Shown here: one piece after another, positions 13,101 through 37,600 of the stretch | Layout: each line of letters starts with the position of its first letter | Position numbering within the stretch: position 1 is the stretch's first letter | NCBI GenBank assembly: GCA_030141605.1 | Contig: JAQGDQ010001047.1 | Coordinates: 1-64,000, forward strand | Length of the DNA: 64,000 bases | Origin: Tubiluchus corallicola | Lineage: Eukaryota; Priapulida; Priapulimorpha; Priapulimorphida; Tubiluchidae | Direction of reading: 5' to 3' | Program-made: the position numbers and the translations under genes | The notes under the pieces: generated by a model | The model's database searches: none | Told to the model about the DNA's origin: nothing | Seen by the model: only the letters and a program-made list of their open reading frames with translations

Positions 13101-16100
13101 CATTAGCTTAGGAAGTTAGTTAACGGCAATCAAACACAGCTATTGCTTACGTAAGAAACTAACCACAGTTTGTGCAATGGCAGGCATCCTCCCTTGCACG
13201 TCAAGCACATTTACATAAGCGTTACAGTACTGTTTAAACGTGTGATGTCACGAAAAATGGGCTTTACATCATATGACGTCATGAAATTAACACATTAACA
13301 AGTTATCACTGTACCGCCTTCTATTTGTCGACCACGCGAATGTGACAAAAAGGTGACGCTGCCAATCTTAGTAGATTCACTGAGCTTTGAAAGTTTAATG
13401 AAATTTGAATATCTGAGGTAATTATTATTTAGTCTAAGCTTTGATTTAAAATAAGCTATTGTAGTTTTCAATATTTTAGAGCATGCGTCATTCTGAACTC
13501 GTGTTTACACAATCATCCGGGTTTCCTTTAAAAGTCTAGCTACTATAATTTCTTGAGCAACACGATTAACTGCAGGAAGCAAACGGGTGACAGAGTCATT
13601 TACACTTATGCACCTATGTAACTGATCAATACAGAAAAATTTATGTAATTCAACTTTCGAAGTAATTATTCCTTAAAGAAAGTTTTTAATAGAACATTTG
13701 GGCTTCAGGCTTCCTAAATTCAATTCAATTCAATTTTATTCTCTCAATATCAGTTAAAATTCGTGATAATTATTTTTACATTTCATTGCAGCTGAGAAGG
13801 AGTAGCGAAAGACCTATTGGTCACCTATGAGTTTATTCACAGGGTGATGACATTTTTTAGATGTTTGTGTATATGACAAAGGCAAAAGCAACAAAAATCA
13901 ACTCAAAGCAGAAATGCAATTCAAATCATTACAAGGAATAACATCAGGCAAAAAATTAATGAAATTCAATGTAGAGCAAAAAATAACATCAAACAAAAGC
14001 ACCAAAAATCTACTCAAAGCAAAAATGCAATTCCACTCAGAATAAAAGGAAGTTATCACAAGCAATGCAAAACGGAATTTGACTTATAGCAGAAAATTAT
14101 ATCAAACAAAATGAAAAATTAAATTGAAAAGAGTAAACAATTTGAGTTCTAGGTAATAATTCTGGCGTTATTTTCCTTTACACTTATCAGAAAACAAAAT
14201 AAAAATAGCATAACACATGCACCACATGTATGTTATACGAAGGAAATTAAAGTAAATATGTGAAAGAAATGTAGCAGACGCTAGTAGTTACCTAATGGCG
14301 TGTCCACCAGCACTGCATTATATAATTCGGCAGGCGTAGAAGCTATGTGGATGGCCTCCATTTCCTCAAAACTACCGAGCGGATGACATTTAGGAATCAG
14401 TTCAGTTATGGGTCGCTGATGCAGTGTCCCCGTGATCAGCAAAATTATGTTGTCGATCATATAACTGTACCTATAATAAAAAAATTTGAATTGAGTGTGC
14501 ACGTCGCATGGTTTTTAAGTCTAGAAGTGAAGTAAGTCCACAAGTAAAACTATCCAAAAGAAAATTTTTCACTTGCAAAAAAATCAGTAAGTTGAATAAT
14601 GCACGATCTTCTACACTAGAAAAACACACATACGGAAATACACACATACACACATCCAAATTACCATACACACTATGCAAACCAGATTGAAAACCGTCGA
14701 TGATAAAGTAAAGATAAGTTGCAAATAAAACACCTACTATGTACGCCTACTAAAAAACATTCCTATCAAAGCTGTTTCTATCTGAATCTCTTCACTGGCA
14801 ATTTTCTTTGGTTATTGAAATTAGAATATTTGTACAGGGATGAGAATGACAAATTGCAAAAAACTCTGAAACAGGCCGGGGGTTTGGTAGTTTAAGGGGG
14901 CGAAGCAACAAATTGCAATTTTGTGACCATGCCTCTAAGTGGACTTAAAATATCAATTACCTTGTTTCATGCATAATTTAAAATACCCAACTATCAAGGA
15001 TACATGATACCTAATTGTCTCAAAAACGCCTAAGTACTGGCCGCTCCTATGCAAAAGTATATAAAAACTGTCTGCAATTGATTCAAATAACTCCGCATAA
15101 TTGATTCTATATTTTTATACATAGAGATATACACGTGGTTACACTGATGTACGTGATGTAAACAAAGTGATGGCCTGCCAACTAGCGGTCAGCTTGTGAA
15201 ATAATGTACTGGGTCCGTAAAAATTTTCTCAACGAATTCACGCGATTTACAAAAATGGCACTACTGATCTTCCAAAAACTCGGAATTCCTCGTATCCGCG
15301 GAAAATTCTCATCCCTGTATCAAAGCTGGTTCTATCTGAATCTCTTCGCTGGCAATTTTCTTTTGTTATTGAAATTAGAATATTTGTACAGCTAAATATA
15401 CTTTTGATGGAACATGCAAATTTTGTCTCACTAGGTCCATTTTTCTACAACAAGTTTTTTCTAGTCTTACAGAGTCTTCTTTTGAGACAATTTTCGCCAC
15501 AAAGAAGTTAAGACAATGCTGCCTTGGATCAACCAAATGCTAGCAGTCATAAGACTACGGAAGGTGAAACTTTGAATAAAATATACAATCATACAATCAC
15601 GATGTTGTTTTAATTCAAGCAAATTAGAACTGTGTGCAACTTCTTTAACAATGACCGTCTCTTGGGATTACATGACAGTTTTTCAGACACAAGACTAAAA
15701 AGTATTGCTCATTCGCTCAAAAATCTCAGTCTCTTACAATCTGATTTAAAAGCAGTATTTATCCTCCTGGAAAAACTTAACAGACGGCCTTGAATAGTAA
15801 ATGGCTCATTAAACATTGCCAGTCGTTACTGAATGTGCCTAGACCTATGTTGTTACCAAATTTGAGTGTCTGTGTATGCCAGGCTTCAAAGAATCTGCAG
15901 ATTTTAGTGTCAAATAGACTTAAAATAAAATGCAAAATTTTGGCTACATAGAATCTTGAATCAAATAGTCAATGCTTTATAACATGTTAAAAATTTACAG
16001 GTAGTCGTGGACTCACGACCACAACCGGTCCTGGCATACTGTCGGTAAGACGAATTAGACGCAAGTCGGATCCGTATATTAATGTATACATTCAAGCGGT

Positions 16101-17634
16101 GCCCCCCTACAAGCAAAGACATTGGGCATGCATGCACGTGTGGCGGCACCTATGTTGAGTTTGTTGAAACAGATTGCGATGTAAAGTTTATTTGTTTTGA
16201 AAAAAGGAAATACGACTCATAGTCGGTTGCGTATAAATAAATAATAAACTAATTAAATTGCGGTCGGGTCGTAAAGTTGAACAGTCGTAAGTCGCATAGG
16301 TCGTAACTCAACAACTACCATTATATGCACAATTATAAACAAATCCGGAAAAATCTTACGTAATATAATCAAGAAACGTAGCCAAAGGTTCTACAGCACA
16401 ATTACGCATATGCTGGAATTCTACCACCAACTTCTCCTTTAGTTTGTCATCGATGACAGAAACAGAGAGAGGACTAGGCTCATTAGCTAAAAAATTCCCA
16501 TAATCTGTGCTTGCTAAGTGTAACTTTAAATCTGAAAAAGCCAGAGTATACATAGTGTTTATTATTATTATGAAATTATTAGTTATTGTGATAGTAATTA
16601 CACGTGTGCTTGCAAACCAAAATTGTCCATAAGTCGGCCTAGTTAAAACTACGTTATGATGCTTCAAAACAGAATGCATTAAAAATTTCGTCAAATGTCA
16701 ATTTTTTGTTTTTTTATAAAAACAAGTGCGAAATATATTGGACTTTAATATTTTAGCATCAAATTGTCAAGAAAATATTTAAAAGATATTGTTGCTAACT
16801 GTTTTGAAGAAATGCATTAAAAAACAATGGCTAACTTGAACAGAGATTTGCTCAAGATTATGTTTTTCATTGCATAGCCTGTGCCTTAGTCTTCAATGTG
16901 GATTATCTCAGCTTAGAAATAACATAGAGCGATGAACTTGGTATCAAAATGATCTTCATGAAATGGAGATCCAGGACACGTGAATAACTAGAAAAGCTTA
17001 ATCGCCAGCTTATGGACGATGGTGCTATGCAAGCATACATATATTAAATTAATTATATTAATGTTATAATCAATATTAATATTAGGGGCTACCGAATCAT
17101 ATATTAGTAGGGGAAACAGCTCTGAAGGAGTTTTTTGGCAGTCACTCATGCTGTCATACATACATTGTCTAGGGTGAGCATTGTTTCACTTGATAGAAAA
17201 TCATTAAAGGAAGACCAGACGATTGTTTAGACTCCATCTCATTTCAATTTACTGTCCAAAATATACATTTTTTGTCTATAAAAGTTAACAATTGTTTCTT
17301 ATATTTGAATAATTAGCTTACAAAGTTAATTAACAGTAACCGAGCACACCTATTGCTTGCGTCAGAAACTGTGTGCATTTACAGATGAAATGAAGGCCAA
17401 GTAACCGTGTTTTCGCGCAGGTCGATATTACTGGGAAGCCGAATGCTCGACATGTAGTCCTCTTTTTCAACTCATATGGTAATCCTGAGCCTAAGCAAAT
17501 ATGAACCACTTACCATCCAAAGTTTCACACTGTACTAAGTTTAAGTAATCATGTTGTTTCAGAATGCCACCTTTAAAACCTCTTACTAGTCCTTCTAAGT
17601 ATCCATTGTCGATGTTAAAATAAAATTCACTCAT
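7115..17634 (-). CDS. ATP6V0D: V-type proton ATPase subunit d (Vo sector)
   Basis: Subunit d sits on the cytosolic face of the membrane Vo ring of the vacuolar H+-ATPase and couples the central stalk to the rotating c-ring, on lysosomes, endosomes and secretory vesicles. Eight exons join in frame into 348 codons (human d1 has 351): 17514-17634, 16360-16531, 14292-14470, 12734-12813, 11374-11451, 10189-10365, 8921-8998, 7115-7276. All introns are GT-AG. Diagnostic stretches: start [96 protein letters not shown] and the C-terminal [14 protein letters not shown] through the final IPIL. The start is the first ATG and matches the family N-terminus. Divergently paired with AHCY. Introns carry many MITEs. 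A possible AATAAA on this strand lies near 6600-6605. Certain as to family; d1 versus d2 is not resolvable here. Confidence 0.96.
7324..7804. mobile_element. hAT-type MITE, family A (ATP6V0D intron 7)
   Basis: 481 bp bounded by perfect inverted termini CAGGGATGAGAAT and ATTCTCATCCCTG. Flanked by ATCCCATC and CTCCCATC, 8-bp target duplications differing by one base, as expected for hAT. No ORF. Sits 47 bp upstream of the acceptor of exon 8. Other copies: 14835-15317, 32137-32411 (truncated), 42020-42240 (internal piece). Confidence 0.85.
7847..8643. mobile_element. hAT-type MITE, family B
   Basis: 797 bp bounded by perfect inverted termini CAGGGCCGGATTA and TAATCCGGCCCTG; flanks AATTCACA and GATAAACA agree at 5 of 8 positions. 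Lies 42 bp from family A, so the two fill most of this intron. No transposase is seen. Confidence 0.75.
9292..9615. mobile_element. pogo/Tc1-mariner-type MITE (ATP6V0D intron 6)
   Basis: 324 bp with termini CAGTCGACTCTCGTTAAAC and, inverted, CAGTCACCCTCGTTAAAC, flanked by TA on both sides. The TA target duplication and CTCGTTAAAC terminus fit the pogo/Tigger group. Confidence 0.75.
10450..11325. mobile_element. hAT (Charlie-like) non-autonomous element (ATP6V0D intron 5)
   Basis: 876 bp with inverted termini CAGTGGTTCTT(C/A)A and flanking 8-bp duplications ATTTAGAA / ATCTAGAA (7 of 8). The CAGTGGTTCT terminus is characteristic of Charlie-type hAT elements. Open frames inside are short, overlapping on both strands, and look non-coding. 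Confidence 0.8.
11648..11800 (-). mobile_element. Probable LINE-type 3' end, (ATTCA)n tail (ATP6V0D intron 4)
   Basis: On the minus strand the sequence ends in an AATTGAATTGAATTGAATT run, a common simple tail of non-LTR elements. 13718-13870 has the same run and a related AGCAGCGAA / AGTAGCGAA, CCTATTGGTCA-like segment. Confidence 0.4.
12015..12585. repeat. Interspersed repeat R1 (ATP6V0D intron 4)
   Basis: Inverted copy at 41045-41580; fragments at 59550-59745 and 60165-60250. Shared landmarks: CCCTCCACTTACATAAAGCT, ATAATCAGAGCATTTGTA, CCCTGGAGGGTGAGTCA, CATGTAATGG. Non-coding and of unknown class. Confidence 0.7.
12990..13165. repeat. Interspersed repeat R2 (ATP6V0D intron 3 side)
   Basis: ATTAAAGGAAGACCGGACG to ACGTAAGAAACT matches 17202-17372 in the same orientation. 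Unknown class. Confidence 0.7.
13718..13870 (-). mobile_element. Probable LINE-type 3' end, (ATTCA)n tail (ATP6V0D intron 3)
   Basis: Same terminal repeat and distant body similarity to 11648-11800. No ORF. Confidence 0.4.
14835..15317. mobile_element. hAT-type MITE, family A, flanked by a 71-bp duplication (ATP6V0D intron 3)
   Basis: 483 bp, termini CAGGGATGAGAAT and ATTCTCATCCCTG. The 71 bp before it (14764-14834) and after it (15318-15388) are direct copies with three mismatches. Confidence 0.85.
17202..17372. repeat. Interspersed repeat R2, second copy (ATP6V0D intron 1)
   Basis: Direct copy of 12990-13165, about 85-90% alike by eye. Confidence 0.7.
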
Positions 17635-17871
17635 TTTTGATGTGACTGAGATGTAGAATTTAGTAATATTGCTATCCGAAACGATAACCTGTCCACCATT
17701 ACAAGAAAAAATTGGCAGGTGGCAGCACTTGAGCGCGTACAGTATTTAACTAGAAAGAAAATCACGTGTCACTCTTTCTCAGGAAAAGTACAGCGTGAGC
17801 AGTTGTTGGAGGTTTCAGCGTGCTAGTTCAAATCTTTGGTTTGTTTGTTGGACGGAAAGAAATAATTGAAA
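17635..17871. promoter_or_regulatory. Bidirectional promoter ATP6V0D / AHCY with CACGTG E-box
   Basis: Only 237 bp separate the two opposed start codons, so both 5' UTRs and both core promoters must fit here, or transcripts must overlap. No TATA box is evident. A perfect palindromic E-box CACGTG lies at 17763-17768 in the context ATCACGTGTC. This resembles the CLEAR-type site bound by TFEB/MITF-family factors, known to control V-ATPase genes in vertebrates; the same core is a MYC/MAX or USF site. Which factor binds here is inference. Confidence 0.7.
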
Positions 17872-30554
<12,683 letters not shown>

Positions 30555-31025
30555 TGAGCCGATTTCCATATGCAATCATGGTTAAAGTAACGTTGCCATG
30601 TGACGTGTTAAAATTAACGTTCCGGCATCTGGTACCAGTTAAAAATGTCCTTTGAAACTAGTTGCACGCGGATGTAGTGTTTTATTGAAAAATGGCGGAT
30701 ATTCATTTTTGCTTAGCTGAAATTTATTATTTTATTAACTGTGATATGTATTTGTAAACAAAGTTCACTTATTTTGCACTGTAGAGAGTTTCTGCTACAA
30801 TCGCAGAACGCTGTTGGAGCGGAACTGATGTCATGTCATGTGATTTTACAGTTGCAATGACCGTAGTAGACCAGAATTTGCATAGTAGAGGACGTCTTAC
30901 ATCATAAGTTGACCAAGCTGGTAGCATCAATATGTGTACTTTAGTCCGTAACTGGGGTTTTGTCTCGTTTTATGCTACCTAAAGTATTTAAATGGAGTCT
31001 CAGACTGTAGTGAAATGCACTTTAA

Positions 31026-31579
31026 CCCTTTCACTACGGAAGGTAGCACGCTGCTGCCTATGTTTTTCATGCAAGGGACGGAAGGCAGTAGACTGCCGCC
31101 TAAGCTCAGACACCCAGGTCGGTTTATTTCACTGCTACGGCCACGCAAAACATTGTAGAGACGTTTAACAGCCGTGGGATTGGGGTTGCTTTGCAACAAG
31201 TAACACTAACCAACCAATCAACGTCCACAATACTGTACTGTATGGTATTTTCCCATGCAAAATCACTTGTAGATCGTTGATGAAACATGTTCGGTTAACT
31301 GTTCTGCATTCTTATAACATTATTGCATATTATGGATTAGTATTGTCTTTTGTGAAAACTGGTTTCTAAATGTAAGTACGTGCTTATTTTTGAACGTGTG
31401 CACGTGTGTGTGTGCATGTATGTGCAGAAATAAAACTAATATTTAATATTAGTACTCAATAACGAACAACTGTTTGTTTACTTACAAGATTCTGTTTCAG
31501 TAACACACCACAAGAAGTCATTGTCCAATGTGCAAAAGTCAATGTGGCCCAGTTGAAAAGCAACTACGTAATGAAAGGG
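31026..31579. mobile_element. piggyBac-type MITE downstream of AHCY
   Basis: 554 bp flanked by TTAA on both sides (31022-31025, 31580-31583), with inverted termini CCCTTTCACTACGGAAGG and CTACGTAATGAAAGGG. TTAA plus CCCT ends are the piggyBac signature. It encodes nothing recognisable and contains the nearest AATAAA downstream of AHCY. Confidence 0.8.
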
Positions 31580-32136
31580 TTAACGTTATACGCACGATTC
31601 TAACTGTTACTGTAAGTGACATCATTTCAGAACCAGAATTCCTCACAGTTTGCCCGTAGCTGAAACTCTCTATTAGCTATTTGCAGTGATATTACCAGCC
31701 CAGCCGACAAACCTGGGTAATGGCTTTAGTTGTTTAGTCTGTTTATACCTATAGCACTGTTCAAATGCTATTGAATGAAAATAGCTTACTCTGCTTCAGC
31801 AGCATAAGAAATAGTCGAACGAGTTAAGCATCACAGTCAGCGTGCCTAAACTAGAAGAATCTATTGCCCAAAAATTGTAATATTTTTGTTTCATTTTTTA
31901 AATTACATATGCCGTCCGTTAAGCACCCGTATTTTCAAGTTTTGCCATATTGTTATGAGTGCAGTGAGTTTCACAGTAGGAATTCTTTTAAACTTGTATG
32001 AGCGGTGTTCTTTTATGGCTATTTATTTGCACAAATTGAAAAAAGTACATTTGTAGAATACCCTCCACCATTACTGTTCACTATCGTGTTTTAATCACCA
32101 GGTGAAACCACTGCACTTGTATTGTCATGATTAGTA

Positions 32137-32411
32137 CAGGGATGAGAATGACAAATTGCAAAAAACTATGAAACAGGCCAGGGGTTTTGGGACTGCCTAG
32201 GCCCCCAATGGGGTTGAGGGGCAAAGCCCACATGGGGGTTCAAGGGGCCTGGGAGCCAGCAACAAATTGCAATTTTGTGACCATAGAGAACCTCTAAGTG
32301 GACTTAAAATATCAATTACCTTGTTTCATGCATAATTTAAAATACCCAACTATCAATGATACATATGCCTAAGTACTGGCCGCTCCTACGCAAAAGTATA
32401 TAAAAACTGTC
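32137..32411. mobile_element. hAT-type MITE, family A, truncated
   Basis: Begins CAGGGATGAGAATGACAAAT and follows family A to AAAGTATATAAAAACTGTC, then ends abruptly. It carries a GC-rich inner segment (32191-32250) lacking in the other copies, suggesting a longer parental form. Confidence 0.7.
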
Positions 32412-33566
32412 TCGCCAAAATTTGGTCACTGGCCACCATTTAGGCAGCAAATTCTAATGCGTTTTGAAAGGGGTAATGTCTCAGGGTGTCAGAAATGCCT
32501 TTTGGACTTCCTATGCTACAGCTTTCTGGGTAGAGTTGGTCCATTTTTGGGAATGCTGTCAAAAATCTATGTTTATGCAAATTTGTGAATGACAAGGATA
32601 AGGTTACATGCTTCACCCGTGTAAATTTTAACAGCTTTTTTTGTCTTGTGTTATACTGTTCACCATTGTAATAGTCTCTGAATAATAGTAGAGAAATTTG
32701 AATGGCCCATTTGGGCGCACTACCCTAAACACTGTCGCATCTCAGCATAGCCCCAGAACGTTTTCATTTTTACCAAGCTATGTTTTATCCCTGCTGTAAA
32801 TTTTTACCTACACTGTGTTTGAGAGTGGTCCCACAGATGGGCCAGTACTCCCCAGAAACCTGTAGGAAAGTCCAGCAAACAGTTTTCTAACATACAGGCA
32901 TAGATCTTCAAGAAAATTAGAGAAGTAATTTGCCCCCCTGAAATGTTGTTTAGTTCATGGACTGTGGGGGGGGGCTTATCTCTCTAACGCGACATTTGTA
33001 GACAACTTGCGATCTCAAAAAGTTGAGATGTCCCTGACTGATTTAGCTTATAAACGGGCCTGTTGGTCCAAAGTTCTTTATCTCACAAGTGTTCCTGGAG
33101 TTACGTGAAAGTGTGCCAAGCCGTTTGCTGTAATATTTACTGTTGAAACAGAAACTATTCATCTTAATAAGCAAAGTAAATTGCATTCCATATTTTGATC
33201 AAGACTTTTGTATGTCGACAATAATGTACACAAGAGAAATAATCTTGAGAAAAATACTTGACTTTGTGTTATTGTTTTTAGTTTCTTTTTTATACGGTTT
33301 AACGTTCTACAGACTGGGATCTAGCAGCCATCTTGATAGTTGGAGCTGGACAACCGGAAACCAGACCGTTGCCGTTGGCAATGAAAAAGGTGTTTTATGC
33401 TGGTTTTACACTAACCTACCAGTAGACTAAATTTGCTTGCTGATGCTTAGTACTAGGAAAACAGAAGTAACATTTGTCCACCGCTAATCCATGTTTATGA
33501 TTGTTGAGGTGTTGAATTATCGAAGTGGATGATCATATGTACTGTAGATGACAAATCAGAACGACT

Positions 33567-33989
33567 TTACACTTTCTTTGTGAAGAAAGTTTGCGAGAAC
33601 AACTGCCGTAGAGAAATGATAAACACCGTAAAACTTGCAATCATTCCAGCAAACGCTTTTTTCTGAGCTGTTTGGCTATCTGGAATATTCATCGCATCTA
33701 AAGTTTTTACTTGTTGCATTCTCCCACTTGTTCCCATGAACTTATCCTCAAGATTGTTGCAGTTAAAATCACGTAGGCAAATCCGCCTACAAATGGGCAA
33801 AATTGAATTCGCTGTGGAAAATGTCAATTTTGGTGTTACATCTTTCCGCACGACAGACTCGTACGAATCAGTCGTTCGGCAGATTAGTATAAAACCTGAT
33901 GATAGTAGGTGACTGCATGTCATCTTGACAGGGCTTAAGGGTAGTTCACAAGGATATAAACCATGAAGCAACCATGCAGTCAAGCGCAC
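33567..33989 (-). CDS. Hypothetical 140-codon ORF, intergenic
   Basis: The longest non-repetitive open frame outside the four genes (141 codons with stop). It starts MRLTAWLLHGLY and ends in a possible C-terminal membrane segment (AGMIASFTVFIISLRQLF). I do not recognise it. It lies between the 3' ends of AHCY and UBE2C, on the UBE2C strand. It could be a single-exon gene, a terminal exon, a retro-derived remnant or chance. No repeat overlaps it. Confidence 0.2.
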   Translation of the reverse strand: MRLTAWLLHGLYPCELPLSPVKMTCSHLLSSGFILICRTTDSYESVVRKDVTPKLTFSTANSILPICRRICLRDFNCNNLEDKFMGTSGRMQQVKTLDAMNIPDSQTAQKKAFAGMIASFTVFIISLRQLFSQTFFTKKV

Positions 33990-34681
33990 AGCAAGTAATC
34001 GTTCAACTACGCTTCATCTCCAAAATCTGTTACCTAAATACAGTGGGTTTTTAACTTGTTAACTTCATACAATCTTATAGAAAATAACTGACAAATTTAC
34101 TGCAAGTTAAGCTTTATTACATATACAGTACTGCAAGCAAATTGTCACAATATTCTTACAAAACAATACTGAAACACCCCACTCTATAAAAAATTCTGAA
34201 GACTAAAAATTTACGAATAAATCCTAATCAAATTATACTTCTAAATACAAATTCATGATTAGACAGCAAATTAGGAAGGAAACATTCTTTTCAGGAAAAT
34301 TTAATTTTGCTAAAAACGCAAATCAAACGAGAAATAAAATTAATTTTCTTCACTTCGACACTGCTTAACGTTTTCGTACCTAGTGTGCGAAACCTTGGAA
34401 AAGCAGGAATTAAATAGCAAATTGAACTTTTTATAAAATAACACAAATATATTATTGCATGTATCACTAAATGTTCATAGCTAAAACACTGATGATAGAC
34501 ATGTACAAAATATGCAACTGTATAATTTCTTCTAGTGTGAAAGACTGTATTTCTCCAGTTTTTCCTTTTATATTGTAGACGACTATAGAACGGCGTGTTC
34601 TCCAGTTGATAGTACTCATCTCGTTTTTATCAGAATTACGACAAGCATCATTTCATACACAATTTTCTAATGAAGACACGG

Positions 34682-37600
34682 TTAACATTTTGTTTTTGCG
34701 TGTTTATCGTATCTTTGTAATAACACTGCCTTGAAGTTGGCTTGGTTTGACCATAACTCAGCTGCATACACGTTTAGAGGACTCTCATTGTTTGGCTCTG
34801 TAAAAAGTACGAAAACATTCTTAGCTATAAAGAAAGTCAAATAAAACAAACTGGTAGGAACTGAGAAGTCAGTTATTAAATCTGAAATTATTAAATTTGA
34901 ATCGAAACCGAATCGCATTTTATAATAATTTTTGAATACGAATGTAAACCGAGTCGCATTTTAGAATAATTTTTGAATCCGAATCTCGGTTTAAAATAAT
35001 TTTTAAATCCAAATCTCAATTTAAAATAGTTTTTGAAACAGAACCGAATTTGAATCGCGTTCTGCTGAAGTAATACAAGAAACATTAACATGTTTGTTGA
35101 AACTAGCAGTAAAAATCTGATACTATGCATAATGTGAGAGGTCCCAGGGATTTCTTGAGTTGGACACGCTAAAACTGCATATGGCAACACTTCCAGTAGG
35201 ACAAAATAAAATATGCAGTGTCGAACTGCCTCTACACCGATGCTAAGCTTTTAATAAAAAACTCCGCTGGATCCGATCTTAAGCAACATTCAGTGAATCG
35301 AATAGAAACAAAACTCCGATTCTAGCAGAGATTCGTGAAATCCCTAGATACAGCATGTTGGTAAAACATTTAATTCTTCAGATTGTGAACATAAAATAGT
35401 TCTGATTTGGCTCCTGAATGCAGTTCATCACTCTGAAGTTTTTGAACCCCGCATACAACTAAACAGTCTAGATATAATGAAGACCCGAATCTTGCTGATT
35501 ATCAAGGTTAGCTTTGTAAGACGAGAAGTCAAACTGAAAGATCTAGCTTAGCTGCGTTCTGATGCATATAAAGCCTCTGTCAACCGTGTAAAACCGACCG
35601 TAGAATTCCACATTATACAATATTTGAGCAAAGATGTGCATGTTTTAGAAAAACAGAGGAGATTCTTGAATAACTTTTCTTTTCTAGTGTTGGAAATTTC
35701 ATTTTTATTCAGGACATGAATCGGAAAAATAATTTGGTCAGGGTTGTTTTAAAGCTTTGCCAATACTCAGTCACAATTGCTATAAAAATGTTCAACATTC
35801 AAGCTTTAAACTATTCTTTTTTGCAAACGATGCTAAACATTTGCAAACAAAGCTAAACAGTTGCAAACAATGCCAAACAGTTGCCAACAATGCTAAACAG
35901 TTGCAAACAATGCTAAGCAGTTGCAAACAATGCCAAACAGTCTCATTGTCAGAAATAAAAAAAATCAAGGAATTTTTTAAAGAAAGCAGTCATGACGTCA
36001 TTTCTATTGAGAAACCAACATGAATCCATCGTATCTTTGTCCATTTATCGTCCAGTTGCGAATAGCAGCAGTACTAGATATTAAGAAAAGCGTTTTTACT
36101 GAAATTTAAATGTTCTTTCTCCAGGTTTTTGCTAGTTTTTACCTACTATTTTTGGTTTCTTCTGTACGGTGGGAGGGGAGGGGAGGGGAGGAGGCAATCA
36201 TGTACTGACATCATTTATACGCATGCCATAAACCGTTAAAATACATAGAATGTGTTTGTGGCAAGCAACTACATTTCTCATTTGGCCGCGGGCCTACTGT
36301 CAACACTCGTGTATACCTCGACTGACTATACAGTCAAAAACTTACCACCGAGAAGGCTTTGCACAGATAGCAATATACTTCGAACATCGTATGAAGCAGA
36401 CCATTTTTCTTTTAAAATATCCAGACAAATGTTTCCAAAATCGTCTACGTTCGGATGAAAGCATGGGGTCTCAAATTTGACAACAGGAGCTTGGTATGGA
36501 TAACTGCTTGGGAACTTCAGTGATAACTTGTAAGTCAGTCCTTCGTAAACCTACAAGATCACAAAAATCTAAGGTACTCGTAGGCACTGTCATTATTAAA
36601 GTTTGCAGATTTGTTTATTAAACATTAGGCACTTCGTCTGCTTCAGTCTTAAGAACAAAGTGTAAAAAATGTGCACAAAACAATACCAGTGGGGCATCCT
36701 CAAGCCCTGTCCAGGGGCGTATCAAGACATTACGACCCTCTAGGCTGACAGTTCAGTCCCACCCATCTCTATTACGGGTTTATGGTTGTTTATATATCAA
36801 TATAAAATGTAATATATATATATATATATATATATATTACTTGTGATGTATTATTAAGTGCTATCACCTACATAGTTATTGTTAATTATGTATATTTGTA
36901 TAGCGCTTATACCTATGCAAGCAGTGTAACTGCTTTTGGTGTAGCACCTTTTGTACTTGTCTGTTATATTGTGCTTATATAAAAAGCTGAAACTGTTTGT
37001 GGTGTGTCATATAAACTATGCACTTCATATAAATATGAAAATGCATTTTCCGAGAACAATAAGAATTTTTCAGCACTGAGTCCCTAAAATCTAGTGTCCC
37101 TCAAAAGTTGGAGCTCTAGGCTACAGGTTAGTTGGAGCGTGATAGTAAATTATACACCCTGGTCCTATCAGATACAACAAATAGGATGAGGCAAGAGACC
37201 TACTGACATTCAAATACCTGTTCAGGAGGAATAGTAGCTCTAGCAAAGAATTTCTAGGGTGTTGCTAAGAGATTTGTATTCAGTTATTCAATCTGTACTA
37301 AGACGATGCATGCACAGATGCAGAAAGTTTGGCTGGCCATAACCAAAGCAAAAAATAATTGAAAAAGACTTCATATAGGAGCACACCACATTAAAACCCT
37401 TTTTAGTTCGTTGGGTGCTTGCGCAGTTGCTGTACATCAAAGGGTAAGTGTACCACTGCAATGTGTCTTAACTACAACTGTCTTGTGATGTCTAGGTAAG
37501 GCAAAATCCTCTGCTGCATCAGTTGCTTTATGTGGATTTTACTTAATTATGCCTTAGTCAGTGATTTACTTGTAGGATCTTGCATGGAAACAAAAAAATA

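Larger units (their letters stand above)
30555..34681. other. Convergent intergenic region between AHCY and UBE2C
   Basis: Holds the 3' UTRs of both genes, the piggyBac-type and hAT-type MITEs and the 140-codon ORF. In 32412-33566 I see no element or gene. Confidence 0.5.

Noticed and set aside
33302-33391. Possible exon between an AG and a GTGTTT donor
   Set aside because: Reads open in more than one frame, resembles no known family, and has no neighbouring exon.
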